Part shown: in pieces, positions 14,420 to 22,166 of the stretch | Position numbering within the stretch: position 1 is the first letter of the stretch | Layout: each line of letters begins with the position of its first letter | Assembly (NCBI RefSeq): GCF_006152065.1 | Contig: NZ_VDFW01000003.1 | Span: forward strand, 62,001 to 126,000 | Length of the DNA: 64,000 bases | Origin: Amycolatopsis alkalitolerans | GTDB lineage: Bacteria; Actinomycetota; Actinomycetes; Mycobacteriales; Pseudonocardiaceae | Direction: 5' to 3' | Made by a program: the position numbers and the translations under genes | Notes under the pieces: model-generated | The model's input: the letters and a program-made list of their open reading frames with translations, nothing else | Databases searched by the model: none | What the model was told of the DNA's origin: nothing

Positions 14420-14990
14420 GGTACGCAAGGCCGTGAACACCGCCGTGGAGCAGCTCCGCACGCCGCTGCTCGCCGCGCTCGGCGCCGGCAACCTGGCCGG
14501 TCAGGCCGTGGCCGACGCCGTCGGCAAGGCGCGGGAGCGCGTCAACGAGAGCAGCGAGGTCGCGCGCAAGAACTTCGAGGAACTGCCCTCGGACGTGACG
14601 TCGCTGCGCGAGAAGCTGGACCCGGCCGAACTGCGCAAGCTGGTCGACGAGTACACCGAGGCCGCGCTCCGGCTGTACAACAAGCTGGCCGAGTCCGGCG
14701 AGCAGGCCTGGGACAAGTTCCTGGCCGAGCCGCGCGTCAAGTCCGTCCTCGACCAGATCGAGGGCGCCAGCACCGACGCCCGCGAGAAGGTCGAGGAGGT
14801 CCTGGGCCTGGCCGCGAAGCGGACCCACGAAGCGGGCGAGAAGGTGGCCGAGGAGACCGCGGAGGCCGCGGACAAGGTCGAGGAAGCCGCGCCGAAGTCG
14901 GCCCCGGCCAGCAAGCCGGCGACCACCCCCCGCCGCACCACCGCGACGGCGAAGGCGAAGAAGCCGGCCGCCCCGAAGACCGAAGAGTAA
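14397..14990 (+). CDS. hbhA: HbhA-like coiled-coil protein
   Basis: A 197-residue protein homologous to mycobacterial heparin-binding hemagglutinin. It opens with a long helical region containing APLLAALGAG-type sequence (RTPLLAALGAGNLAGQAVAD) and extended heptads (about 10-160), with LDPAELRKLVDEYTEAALRL in the middle. It ends in a Lys/Ala/Pro-rich tail (KPATTPRRTTATAKAKKPAA), the part that binds polyanions in HbhA. No signal peptide is seen, as in the mycobacterial protein. In non-pathogens the protein is linked to lipid inclusions or the cell surface. CAGGAGAG precedes the ATG at 14397. Confidence 0.82.
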   Translation: MPSTRTDEVRKAVNTAVEQLRTPLLAALGAGNLAGQAVADAVGKARERVNESSEVARKNFEELPSDVTSLREKLDPAELRKLVDEYTEAALRLYNKLAESGEQAWDKFLAEPRVKSVLDQIEGASTDAREKVEEVLGLAAKRTHEAGEKVAEETAEAADKVEEAAPKSAPASKPATTPRRTTATAKAKKPAAPKTEE

Positions 14991-15004
14991 GCACCTGGCT
15001 CCGG

Positions 15005-15043
15005 ACGGTCCGGTCGGCGCACCCCGTGTGCCGGCCGGACCGT
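15005..15043 (+). terminator. 18-bp hairpin after hbhA
   Basis: ACGGTCCGGTCGGC (15005-15018) continued by GCAC pairs with GTGT plus GCCGGCCGGACCGT (15030-15043) around a CCC loop. Two pairs are G-T. It lies 15 bases after the hbhA stop. It lacks a U run, like many actinobacterial terminators. Confidence 0.65.
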
Positions 15044-15104
15044 TCGTGGCATTCTGGTCACAGGGGACAGGTCAGTCGGGGGCGAAGGGACGTAGGCTGG
15101 ACAA

Positions 15105-15401
15105 GTGCCGCTCATAGCGCAATGGATCATGATGGTCGTCGGGTGGGCCGGGACGCTCGCGGGGCTCGGCGCCTTCTTCCACGCGCTCCTGCAGCGGGCG
15201 GACGCCTTCACCGCGGCCGACCGGAAGACCAAGCCGATCTGGCTGGCCATCACCGGCGCCGGCACCGTGGCCATGGGGTTGTTCGGCTTCGGCGGCGCGG
15301 GCACGCTGTTCTGGCTCGCCGGGATTGTCGCCGTCCTGGTCTACCTGGTGGACGTCCGGCCGAAGCTGATCGAGGTCCAGCGCGGCGGCAAGAACTGGTA
15401 G
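15105..15401 (+). CDS. DUF2516 small membrane protein (Rv0476-like)
   Basis: A 98-residue membrane protein with three hydrophobic segments: about 3-28 (IAQWIMMVVGWAGTLAGLGA), 45-65 and 68-85, then a basic end VRPKLIEVQRGGKNW. The length and the ADAFTAADRKTK loop match DUF2516. Position after hbhA mirrors the mycobacterial order. GTG at 15105. Function unknown. Confidence 0.8.
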   Translation: MPLIAQWIMMVVGWAGTLAGLGAFFHALLQRADAFTAADRKTKPIWLAITGAGTVAMGLFGFGGAGTLFWLAGIVAVLVYLVDVRPKLIEVQRGGKNW

Positions 15402-15420
15402 CCACGCTAGCCTCGGGTGC

Positions 15421-15972
15421 ATGAGGAACTGGACCATCTCGGGGACCCTGACCGCCGAACCGGCCGCAGAGCGTGCGGACCTTCTCGCGGAGCCGGTCGC
15501 CAAGGCACTGGCCGCGCTGGCGAGCCCCGACGCCGGGGTCGTCGAGATCGACCCGGAACTGGCGGATACCGCCGCCTTCTGTGACGCGTACTCCTCTCCC
15601 ATGGCGGCGTCGGCGAACTGCGTCGTCGTGGCCGGCAAGCGGGCGGGTGAGGTCCGCTATGCCGCGGCGCTCGTGCTCGCCACCACTCGCGCGGACGTGA
15701 ACGGCGTGCTCAAGCGCCGCCTCGACGTGCGCAAGGCCTCGTTCGCGCCGATGGACGAGGCCGTCGAGCTCACCGGCATGGCCTACGGCGGGATCACCCC
15801 GGTCGGGCTGCCCGCGCAGTGGCCGATCCTCATCGACAAGGCCGTCGCCGAATCGCCCGAGCTCGTGATCGGCAGCGGCATCCGCGGCAGCAAGCTGCTG
15901 GTGACCGGTGAGCTGCTCGCCGCGCTGCCCGGCGCCGAGGTCATCGAAGGCCTCGCCAAGCCCGCCGCGTGA
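15421..15972 (+). CDS. YbaK/ProX-type aminoacyl-tRNA editing domain protein
   Basis: A 183-residue protein of the YbaK/EbsC fold, which deacylates mischarged tRNA such as Ala-tRNA(Pro) or Cys-tRNA(Pro) in trans. Typical segments are SANCVVVAGKRAGEVRYAAA, LKRRLDVRKASFAPMDEAVE and TGMAYGGITPVGLP, which carry the conserved lysine and GGxxPxG loop. Its stop overlaps the start of the lyase homologue by four bases (GTGA), so the two are coupled. The amino acid it edits cannot be read from the sequence. Confidence 0.8.
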   Translation: MRNWTISGTLTAEPAAERADLLAEPVAKALAALASPDAGVVEIDPELADTAAFCDAYSSPMAASANCVVVAGKRAGEVRYAAALVLATTRADVNGVLKRRLDVRKASFAPMDEAVELTGMAYGGITPVGLPAQWPILIDKAVAESPELVIGSGIRGSKLLVTGELLAALPGAEVIEGLAKPAA

Positions 15973-17429
15973 TCGTCGGCGCTCCCGGCGATCTCGACGT
16001 CGCCGCGATCCGGCGGATCGCCGGCGGCGAGCCGGTCCGGCTCGACGATCGCCTGCTGAAGGTCGTCGCCGCCCAGCGCGAGGCCGTGCTGGGCGCGCTC
16101 ACGGGCCAGCCGGTGTATGGAGTGAACACCGGGATGGGCCGCCTCGCCGGCACCCCGCTCACCGCCGAACAGCAGGCAGGGCACCAGGCACGGCTGCTGA
16201 TCGGGCGAGCGGTGGGCGGACCGCCCTGGTTACCCGCATCCGACGTGCGCGCGCTGTTCGCCGTGCGCCTGCGCGATCTGCTCACGCCGGAAAGCGGGGC
16301 GAGCGCGGACGCGGCGCGTTTCCTGGCGGACCGGCTGAACGACGGGTTCGTCCCCGCCGTGCCCGCGACCGGCAGCGGTTCGGCCGGCGAGATCATCCCG
16401 CTCTCCCATGCGTTCCAGACCTTCCTCGGCCTCGGCTCGATGCTCGACGGGGCGTCCGCGGCCGATGCGCTGGCGCGGCGTGCCGCCGAGCCGTACCGGC
16501 CGGGGCCGAAGGAAGGGACCACCTTCATCCAGGGCGCGCCCATCGCGACCGCGCACGCGATCCTTCGCGCCGCCACGGCCGCCGAACTCGCCGAACTCCA
16601 GACCCTCGCGACGGCGCTCACCATCGACGCCATCGGCGCGCCGCGCGGCGTCTACCGCCCTGAGCTCGCCGGGCCGGACCCAGTCCTCGCCGGTGTGCTT
16701 CGCCGGATCCAGGCCCTGACCGGCGGCGGTACCGCACGGCCCGTTGTGCAGGCGCCGGTTTCGGTCCGGGTGGGGCCACCGGCGCTGGCGTACACCCGTC
16801 GTGCGGTGGCCGAACTCGAGGACGCCACCGAGCGGGCTCTCGCCGCGCCGACCGACTCGCCGTCGTTCGTCGAGGGCGAGTTCGTTTCGACGGCCGGATT
16901 CCACGCCGCCGAACTCGGGCTGCGGATGGACGCCGTCGCCGCCGCGCTCGTGCACGTGGGCGAGATCAGCGTGCAACGGACGCACCGCCTGCTCGACGAG
17001 CGGTTCAGCGGCCTGCCCGCCCAGCTCACCCCCGAACCGGGGCCGCAGGCGGGCCTGTCGCCGCTGCACAAGCGGGCCGCCGGAGAGCTCCACGCGCTCC
17101 GCCGGTCGGTCACCGCGGCATCCCTCGGTTCGCTGGACACCTCGTCGGGGCAGGAGGACGTGCAGGTCTTCGCGCTCGACTCCGGGGAGCGGCTGCGCGC
17201 GGCGCTCGATCATCTGCTCGTGATCACTGCCTGCGAACTGATCACCGCCCACCAGGCACACGTCCTGCGCGGGGAACCGGGCGCGCCCGCGCTGCGCGAG
17301 GCCTACCGTCGGATCGGTGAACTCGTCCCGCCCGTCGTGGAGGACAGGTCGCTCGGGCCGGAGGTCACAGCGTTTGTGGCTGCCTTGCGTTCTCCACGGT
17401 CAATCCCTTCGGCACCACCAGCCGGGTGA
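15969..17429 (+). CDS. Aromatic amino acid lyase homologue with altered MIO triad
   Basis: A 486-residue homologue of histidine/phenylalanine ammonia-lyase. The catalytic tyrosine loop is intact (VYGVNTGMGRLA, Tyr50), and SPSFVEGEFVSTAGFHAAEL and SLDTSSGQEDVQ are recognisable. However, the segment that should be GASGDLAPL reads GSAGEIIPL (137-145). The Ala-Ser-Gly triad that cyclises to the MIO electrophile is therefore Ser138-Ala139-Gly140, without the central serine. Known variants keep that serine. Either another chemistry is used or the protein is a non-catalytic binder. It is coupled to the YbaK-type gene. The stop overlaps the convergent permease gene by 65 bases. Confidence 0.75.
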   Translation: MIVGAPGDLDVAAIRRIAGGEPVRLDDRLLKVVAAQREAVLGALTGQPVYGVNTGMGRLAGTPLTAEQQAGHQARLLIGRAVGGPPWLPASDVRALFAVRLRDLLTPESGASADAARFLADRLNDGFVPAVPATGSGSAGEIIPLSHAFQTFLGLGSMLDGASAADALARRAAEPYRPGPKEGTTFIQGAPIATAHAILRAATAAELAELQTLATALTIDAIGAPRGVYRPELAGPDPVLAGVLRRIQALTGGGTARPVVQAPVSVRVGPPALAYTRRAVAELEDATERALAAPTDSPSFVEGEFVSTAGFHAAELGLRMDAVAAALVHVGEISVQRTHRLLDERFSGLPAQLTPEPGPQAGLSPLHKRAAGELHALRRSVTAASLGSLDTSSGQEDVQVFALDSGERLRAALDHLLVITACELITAHQAHVLRGEPGAPALREAYRRIGELVPPVVEDRSLGPEVTAFVAALRSPRSIPSAPPAG

Positions 17430-18084
17430 TCAGCGTGAACGCCCCCTCGCACAGCAGCGCCAGCACGATCACCGCGACGCCGCCGCCGAGGATTTCGCCG
17501 TAGCCGCCGCGCCCCTGCGCGAAACCGTCCACGATGTACCGGCCGAGCCCGCCGCCGTCGTTCACGATCGCGCCGATCGCGACCGTCGCGATCAGTTGCA
17601 GGAACGCGACCCGGGCACCCGCCAGGATCACCGGCAGCGCCAGTGGCAGCTCCATCCGGAACATGATCTGGGCCTCGGTGTAGCCGGTGCCGCGCGCGGC
17701 ATCGACCGCGTCGGCGTCCACCGAGATCACCCCCGCGTAGGTGTTGGTGAACAGCGGCGGCAGCGCGAGCGCGACCAGCGCGATCAGCAGCGGCCAGAAA
17801 TCGGTGTCGAGCTCCCAGCGGGCCGCGAGGAACCAGAACAGGATGATCAGCCCGAAGCTCGGGATCGCCCTGCCGATGTTGATCACGGTGCTGGCCAGGA
17901 AGGCGCCGCGCCGGTAGTGCGCCAGCCACAGGGCAGGCGGGATGGTCAGCACGGCCGCGACGGCGAGCGACAGCGCGGAAAAGCTCAGGTGCTCGACCGT
18001 GCGGTACGGGATGCCGGCCGGGTCGGTCCAACTCCACCGGTTCGGCTGCCCGAGCCACTGCCAGGCCTCGGTGAAGATGTTCAC
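17365..18084 (-). CDS. OpuC/ProW-type ABC transporter permease
   Basis: A 239-residue membrane permease for glycine betaine, choline or similar solutes. There are five to six hydrophobic segments, beginning LSFSALSLAVAAVLTIPPAL. The conserved cytoplasmic loop for the ATPase is DAARGTGYTEAQIMFRMELP followed by LALPVILAGARVA. The GTG at 18084 overlaps the stop of the upstream permease by four bases (GTGA). It is the second gene of a leftward operon; no ATPase gene follows. Confidence 0.85.
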   Translation of the reverse strand: MNIFTEAWQWLGQPNRWSWTDPAGIPYRTVEHLSFSALSLAVAAVLTIPPALWLAHYRRGAFLASTVINIGRAIPSFGLIILFWFLAARWELDTDFWPLLIALVALALPPLFTNTYAGVISVDADAVDAARGTGYTEAQIMFRMELPLALPVILAGARVAFLQLIATVAIGAIVNDGGGLGRYIVDGFAQGRGGYGEILGGGVAVIVLALLCEGAFTLITRLVVPKGLTVENARQPQTL

Positions 18085-18767
18085 GCGCGCACCCGCTTCC
18101 GCGCCCACGGCGCCAGCACCCGTTCCGACGTCCAGAGCAGGAAGTCGACGACGACGGCCAGTGCGATGGCCAGCACGATGCCGACGATGATCGGCGTCGG
18201 GTTCGGCGTGGTGGTCCGGATGCCCTGCAGGATGAAGTACCCGAGCCCGCCCATCCCGAGCATCGACGTGACCGTCACCAGCCCGATGGTCGTCACGGCC
18301 GCCACCCGCAGCCCGGCGATCACGACCGGCAGCGCGAGCGGCAGTTCCACGCTGAGCAGCAGCCTCGCCCGGGTGAAGCCCATCCCGATCGCCGCTTCGC
18401 GGACGTCGGCCGGCACCTGCTCGATCCCGGTGACGATGTTGCGCAGCAGGATCAGCAGCGTGTACGTGGCCAGCGGGATGACCGCGGTGGTGAACGACAG
18501 CCCGAAGAACGGGACCAGCAGCGCGAACGCGCCCAGGCTCGGGATTACGTACAGGGCGCCGGCGCCGGACAGTGCGATCGGGTAGAACCACCGCCAGCGC
18601 AGCGACAGCACGGCCAGCCCGACCGACACGACCAGCCCGATCGCGAGTGCGGTCCCGGTGAGCGCCAGATGTTCGCCGAGCCGCTGGATGATGTGGTCCG
18701 CGTTGCGCTCGACCCACCGCCACTCGAACAGCGGCCGGTCGGATTCGGCCAGCACGATCGCAGTCAC
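18081..18767 (-). CDS. OpuC/ProW-type ABC transporter permease
   Basis: A 228-residue permease paralogous to its downstream neighbour, so the pair can form a heterodimeric channel. It has about six membrane segments, for example LTGTALAIGLVVSVGLAVLS, and the EAA-like loop VREAAIGMGFTRARLLLSVE followed by LPLALPVVIAGLRVA. The GTG at 18767 gives the expected length; the frame is open upstream but lacks homology there. It is divergent from the substrate-binding gene, with 102 bases between starts. Confidence 0.85.
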   Translation of the reverse strand: MTAIVLAESDRPLFEWRWVERNADHIIQRLGEHLALTGTALAIGLVVSVGLAVLSLRWRWFYPIALSGAGALYVIPSLGAFALLVPFFGLSFTTAVIPLATYTLLILLRNIVTGIEQVPADVREAAIGMGFTRARLLLSVELPLALPVVIAGLRVAAVTTIGLVTVTSMLGMGGLGYFILQGIRTTTPNPTPIIVGIVLAIALAVVVDFLLWTSERVLAPWARKRVRA

Positions 18768-18869
18768 CCGGCGAGCATAGATCTTCCAACGGCACCTTCT
18801 CTCATCATGTGGTTTCTGTCGGTGGTCGCGGTTAGGGTCGTCTGCGACCGACCAACTGGAGGGAAGACG

Positions 18870-19787
18870 ATGCGCTGGACTAGGGGTTTCAAGGCGGGAG
18901 TGGTGCTCGCCGCCGCGGCGCTCGGGCTGGCCGCGTGCGGCGGGGGTGGCAGCGATCAGTCGGCCGCACCGAGCAAGGGCGGGAACCCGATCGTCGTGGC
19001 GTCGTTCAACTTCACCGACAGCCAGATCCTGGCCGAGCTGTACTCGCAGGCGCTGGAGGCCAAGGGCTACCCGGTCACGCGGAAGTTCAACATCGGCTCC
19101 CGCGAGCTGGTGTACCCGTCGCTGAAGTCCGGTGAGCTGCAGTTCATCCCGGAGTACCAGGGTGCCGCGATCAGCACGGGGTTCAACCAGACGGCGCCGA
19201 AGGACGCGGACTCCGAGCACGCGAAGCTCGCCGAACTGTTCAAGCCCTCGGGGATCGGGCTGCTGAACTACGCGCCCGCCGAGAACAAGAACACCTACAT
19301 CGTCAAGACCGACCTGGCGAAGCAGCACGGGCTGACCAAGATCAGCGACCTGAAGAAGCTGGGCAAGATCGTGCTCGGCGGTCCGCCGGAATGCGGCACG
19401 CGCGCCAACTGCTTCGTCGGCTTCCGGGACACCTACAAGCTGGACGTCACGTTCCAGAGCATCCAGGAGGCCGGGCCGCGGCTGCAGCAGCTGAAGTCCG
19501 GCGCGGTGACCGTGATCCCGGTCGACTCGGTGAGCCCGCCCACCTCGGATCCGGAGTACACCGCGCTGCAGGACGATATGAACATCGTCGCGACCGAGAA
19601 CATCGTGCCGGCGGTGAACCAGAAGGTGCTCGACGAGCGCGGCCCGGACTTCGCGGCCGTCGTGAACGCGGTGAGCGCCAAGCTGACCACCCCGGAGCTG
19701 CGCGAACTGAACAAAGAGGTCGATGCGGACGGTGACGCGGTCGCGGATGTGGCGAAGAGCTGGCTGAATAAGCAGGGGCTCGCCTGA
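18870..19787 (+). CDS. Glycine betaine/choline-type substrate-binding lipoprotein
   Basis: A 305-residue solute-binding protein of the OpuAC/OsmF class. The N-terminus is a lipoprotein signal with lipobox LAAC (LAAAALGLAACGGGG). The mature part starts IVVASFNFTDSQILAELYSQ, then GSRELVYPSLKSGELQFIPE, typical of the quaternary-amine family. GGAGGGAAG lies just before the ATG at 18870. It is transcribed away from the two permease genes and should deliver its ligand to them. The aromatic-cage residues cannot be assigned with certainty. Confidence 0.87.
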   Translation: MRWTRGFKAGVVLAAAALGLAACGGGGSDQSAAPSKGGNPIVVASFNFTDSQILAELYSQALEAKGYPVTRKFNIGSRELVYPSLKSGELQFIPEYQGAAISTGFNQTAPKDADSEHAKLAELFKPSGIGLLNYAPAENKNTYIVKTDLAKQHGLTKISDLKKLGKIVLGGPPECGTRANCFVGFRDTYKLDVTFQSIQEAGPRLQQLKSGAVTVIPVDSVSPPTSDPEYTALQDDMNIVATENIVPAVNQKVLDERGPDFAAVVNAVSAKLTTPELRELNKEVDADGDAVADVAKSWLNKQGLA

Positions 19788-19833
19788 TCGTTAGAGTCGC
19801 GGTCGAGGACCACGATTCGAACAGGGAGTGAAC

Positions 19834-20268
19834 ATGGCTCAGGTCACGGCCACCGCGGAACGCACGATCGGCGCACCGGTGGACAAGGTGCGCGAACTCG
19901 TCGCCGACTATGCCGAAACCCGGCCCAAGATCCTGACCGAGCAGTACCGGGATTACCAGGTCACCGAGGGCGGCAAGGGCGCGGGCACCAAGGCGACGTG
20001 GAAGCTGCAGGCCACGTCGAAACGGGTGCGCGACGTCGCGGCGACCGTGACCGAGCCGGAGCCGGGCACCCTGGTTGAAAGCGACGCGAATTCGAGCATG
20101 GTGACGACCTGGACGGTGCGGGAGTCCGGCGGCGGCAGCGTCGTCCGGATCGAGACCACCTGGCAGGGTGCCGGCGGTATCGGCGGCTTCTTTGAGAAGA
20201 CCTTCGCGCCTGCCGGGCTCAAGCGGATCTACGACGGGGTGCTCGGCAAGCTCGCCGAGCTGGCTTGA
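19834..20268 (+). CDS. SRPBCC-fold protein
   Basis: A 144-residue polyketide-cyclase/START-like protein. It begins QVTATAERTIGAPVDKVREL, ends FEKTFAPAGLKRIYDGVLGK, and has a central strand series with ATWKLQATSKRV, the usual hydrophobic-cup layout. Such proteins bind hydrophobic ligands or act on them; nothing specifies which. ATG at 19834 follows CAGGGAG; a GTG at 19828 is less well spaced. Confidence 0.8.
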   Translation: MAQVTATAERTIGAPVDKVRELVADYAETRPKILTEQYRDYQVTEGGKGAGTKATWKLQATSKRVRDVAATVTEPEPGTLVESDANSSMVTTWTVRESGGGSVVRIETTWQGAGGIGGFFEKTFAPAGLKRIYDGVLGKLAELA

Positions 20269-20424
20269 CGGGAGAGGGGTACCCGGCACGGCGGGATTGA
20301 CGGCACGATCTGCGTTTCGATGACACGGCCTGGCCGGAGGCCGTGCTGAGGCACGGACTACCTGATGCCCGAAGCCGCCGGGTACCTGCATGCGGCGCCG
20401 CCGGCCGTCGATCGTGATGGTCGG

Positions 20425-20985
20425 CTACTCCGGTCGTGCGGTCCAGCCAACCGTCACATAAGGAACGTCGAGTTCCCCCTTACCGAGGATGTCCTCGATG
20501 TCACTCACCAGTTCATCGAACAGCAGGCCCGCCTGTCGCTGCAGCGTCGCGTGCGAGCGCCATGCCGAGATCCAGTCTTCCGCCGGCACGCGGTGTACCA
20601 CCGGTTCCTCGAGCGCCGACGTCTCGCCGAACAGTCCACTCTCCTCGATCACCGCGCGTTGATCCTTCCGCCGTACGCCGTACGCCGTACGCCGTACGCC
20701 GTACGCCGTACGCCGTACGCCGTACGCCGTAGGAGTACCGGGGCACCCGCGAGCAGATCAGCGACTCGATCTCGGACTGGAGTGGATCATCCAGTTGGCG
20801 GTGATTCCACACGCAGGCGATATGACCACCATCGATCAGCAGGTGGGCGCACTCCCGAAGCGCCGCTTGCCGGTCCATCGTGTTGAACGACGAGCCGAAG
20901 GTCACCAGCTCATACGACGACGCCGGTAAGCCGCGCCACAAATCGGAATCCGCGCCCCGGTTCTGCTGGTTGTATGTCGGCGAGA
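20425..20985 (-). pseudogene. SAM-dependent methyltransferase, truncated and frameshifted by a heptamer repeat
   Basis: Reverse strand. The first frame reads SSYELVTFGSSFNTMDRQAA and HLLIDGGHIACVWNHRQLDD, the motif II-III part of a class I methyltransferase, then IESLICSRVPRYSYG. It then runs through a heptanucleotide repeat as VRRTAYG units. After the repeat the homology continues in another frame: RKDQRAVIEESGLFGETS and so on to VTVGWTARPE at 20425. The AdoMet-binding GxGxG motif is absent because the 5' part has been replaced by the neighbouring oxidoreductase start. Removing one 7-base unit would rejoin the two frames. The gene is therefore off and also truncated. Confidence 0.75.
20671..20731. 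repeat. Heptanucleotide tandem repeat (CCGTACG), 8.7 copies
   Basis: Eight perfect copies of CCGTACG followed by CCGTA, 61 bases, with no interruptions. Seven is not a multiple of three, so each gain or loss of a unit moves the reading frame of the surrounding gene. The frames match when the copy number is 1.7, 4.7, 7.7 or 10.7; the present 8.7 is out of frame. Confidence 0.95.
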
Positions 20986-21023
20986 GTAGGTTTCGTTCGA
21001 GGATCGATGTTGGGAGTTCGACG

Positions 21024-22025
21024 ATGAGCACGGCGACCGAGGTGCGTCTCGCGTCCCGCCCGCAGGGGTGGCCGACGCTGGCCAACTTTTCCATTGTGGA
21101 CACCGAGATCCCGCGCCCAGGTCCGGGGCAGGTGCTGGTACGCAACGTCCTGATGAGCGTCGACCCGTACATGCGCGGCCGGATGAACGACGCGAAGTCC
21201 TATGTCGCGCCGTACGAGGTCGGTGCGGCCATGCAGGGTGGCGCGGTCGGCGAAGTCGTCGAGTCCACCGTGGACGACTTCGCTCCCGGTGAAACCGTGT
21301 TGCACGACCTGGGCTGGCGCACGCATGCCGTCGTCGACGCCAAGCGGGCGACGAAGGTCGACCCAGAGGCCGCGCCGCTCGGCGCGTACCTCGGTGTGCT
21401 GGGCATGCCTGGCCTGACCGCGTACGCCGGGTTGCTGGACGTCGCGCGGCTCACCGAAGGTGACACGGTCTTCGTTTCGGGCGCGGCGGGTGCGGTCGGC
21501 TCGGTGGTCGGTCAGCTGGCGAAGTTCAAGGGCGCCAAGCGGGTCATCGGCAGCGCCGGTTCGGACGCGAAGGTCGAGCACCTGACTGGCGAACTCGGCT
21601 TCGACGCGGCGTTCAACTACAAGAACGGCCCGGTGACAGATCAGCTTGCCGCGGCCGCCCCGGACGGTATCGACGTGTACTTCGACAACGTCGGCGGCGA
21701 GCATCTCGAGGCCGCCATCGCCAACGCGAACGTCCACGCGCGCCTCGCGATCTGCGGCATGATCTCGGCGTACAACGCGACCGAACCGCCCGCGGCGCCG
21801 CGCAACCTCGGGCGGGTCATCGGCTGGCGGCTGACCATCCAGGGCTTCCTCGTCCGTGACCACTATCACCTGCGTGACCGGTTCTTCGCCGAAGTCGCCC
21901 CGCTGGTGAAGGACGGCCGCCTGCGGTACGAGGAGACGGTGGTCGAAGGCATCCGCAACGCCCCGCAGGCATTCCTCGACCTGCTCGGCGGCGCGAACAC
22001 CGGCAAGATGCTCATCCGCTTGTGA
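21024..22025 (+). CDS. MDR-superfamily NADP-dependent oxidoreductase (CurA/prostaglandin-reductase-like)
   Basis: A 333-residue medium-chain reductase of the leukotriene B4 dehydrogenase / curcumin reductase group, without zinc ligands. The substrate domain starts VRLASRPQGWPTLANFSIVD and contains MSVDPYMRGRM. The Rossmann fold has VFVSGAAGAVGSVVGQLAK (AxxGxxG motif), then FNYKNGPVTDQL. It should reduce alpha,beta-unsaturated carbonyls with NADPH. GGGAG (about 21012-21016) precedes the ATG at 21024. The gene abuts the broken methyltransferase, whose missing 5' end it seems to have displaced. Confidence 0.88.
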   Translation: MSTATEVRLASRPQGWPTLANFSIVDTEIPRPGPGQVLVRNVLMSVDPYMRGRMNDAKSYVAPYEVGAAMQGGAVGEVVESTVDDFAPGETVLHDLGWRTHAVVDAKRATKVDPEAAPLGAYLGVLGMPGLTAYAGLLDVARLTEGDTVFVSGAAGAVGSVVGQLAKFKGAKRVIGSAGSDAKVEHLTGELGFDAAFNYKNGPVTDQLAAAAPDGIDVYFDNVGGEHLEAAIANANVHARLAICGMISAYNATEPPAAPRNLGRVIGWRLTIQGFLVRDHYHLRDRFFAEVAPLVKDGRLRYEETVVEGIRNAPQAFLDLLGGANTGKMLIRL

Positions 22026-22166
22026 AGCCGGGGCGGGCTGCACGTCAGCCCCGAGCGAGATAGTCGTAGGCATCCTTCGTAGGGAAGGTACTGCGACAGG
22101 GAACGTACGCGTTGGAGCCGCTCGTAGGGTGACGCCAGTGCGGACCGGGTCGGCCATGCTCGGCGT

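Noticed and set aside
20671-20731. CRISPR-like array
   Set aside because: The repeats are 7 bases and contiguous, without spacers.
20365-20886. Forward-strand open frame over the heptamer repeat
   Set aside because: Its product is only the antisense reading of the methyltransferase remnant and the repeat.
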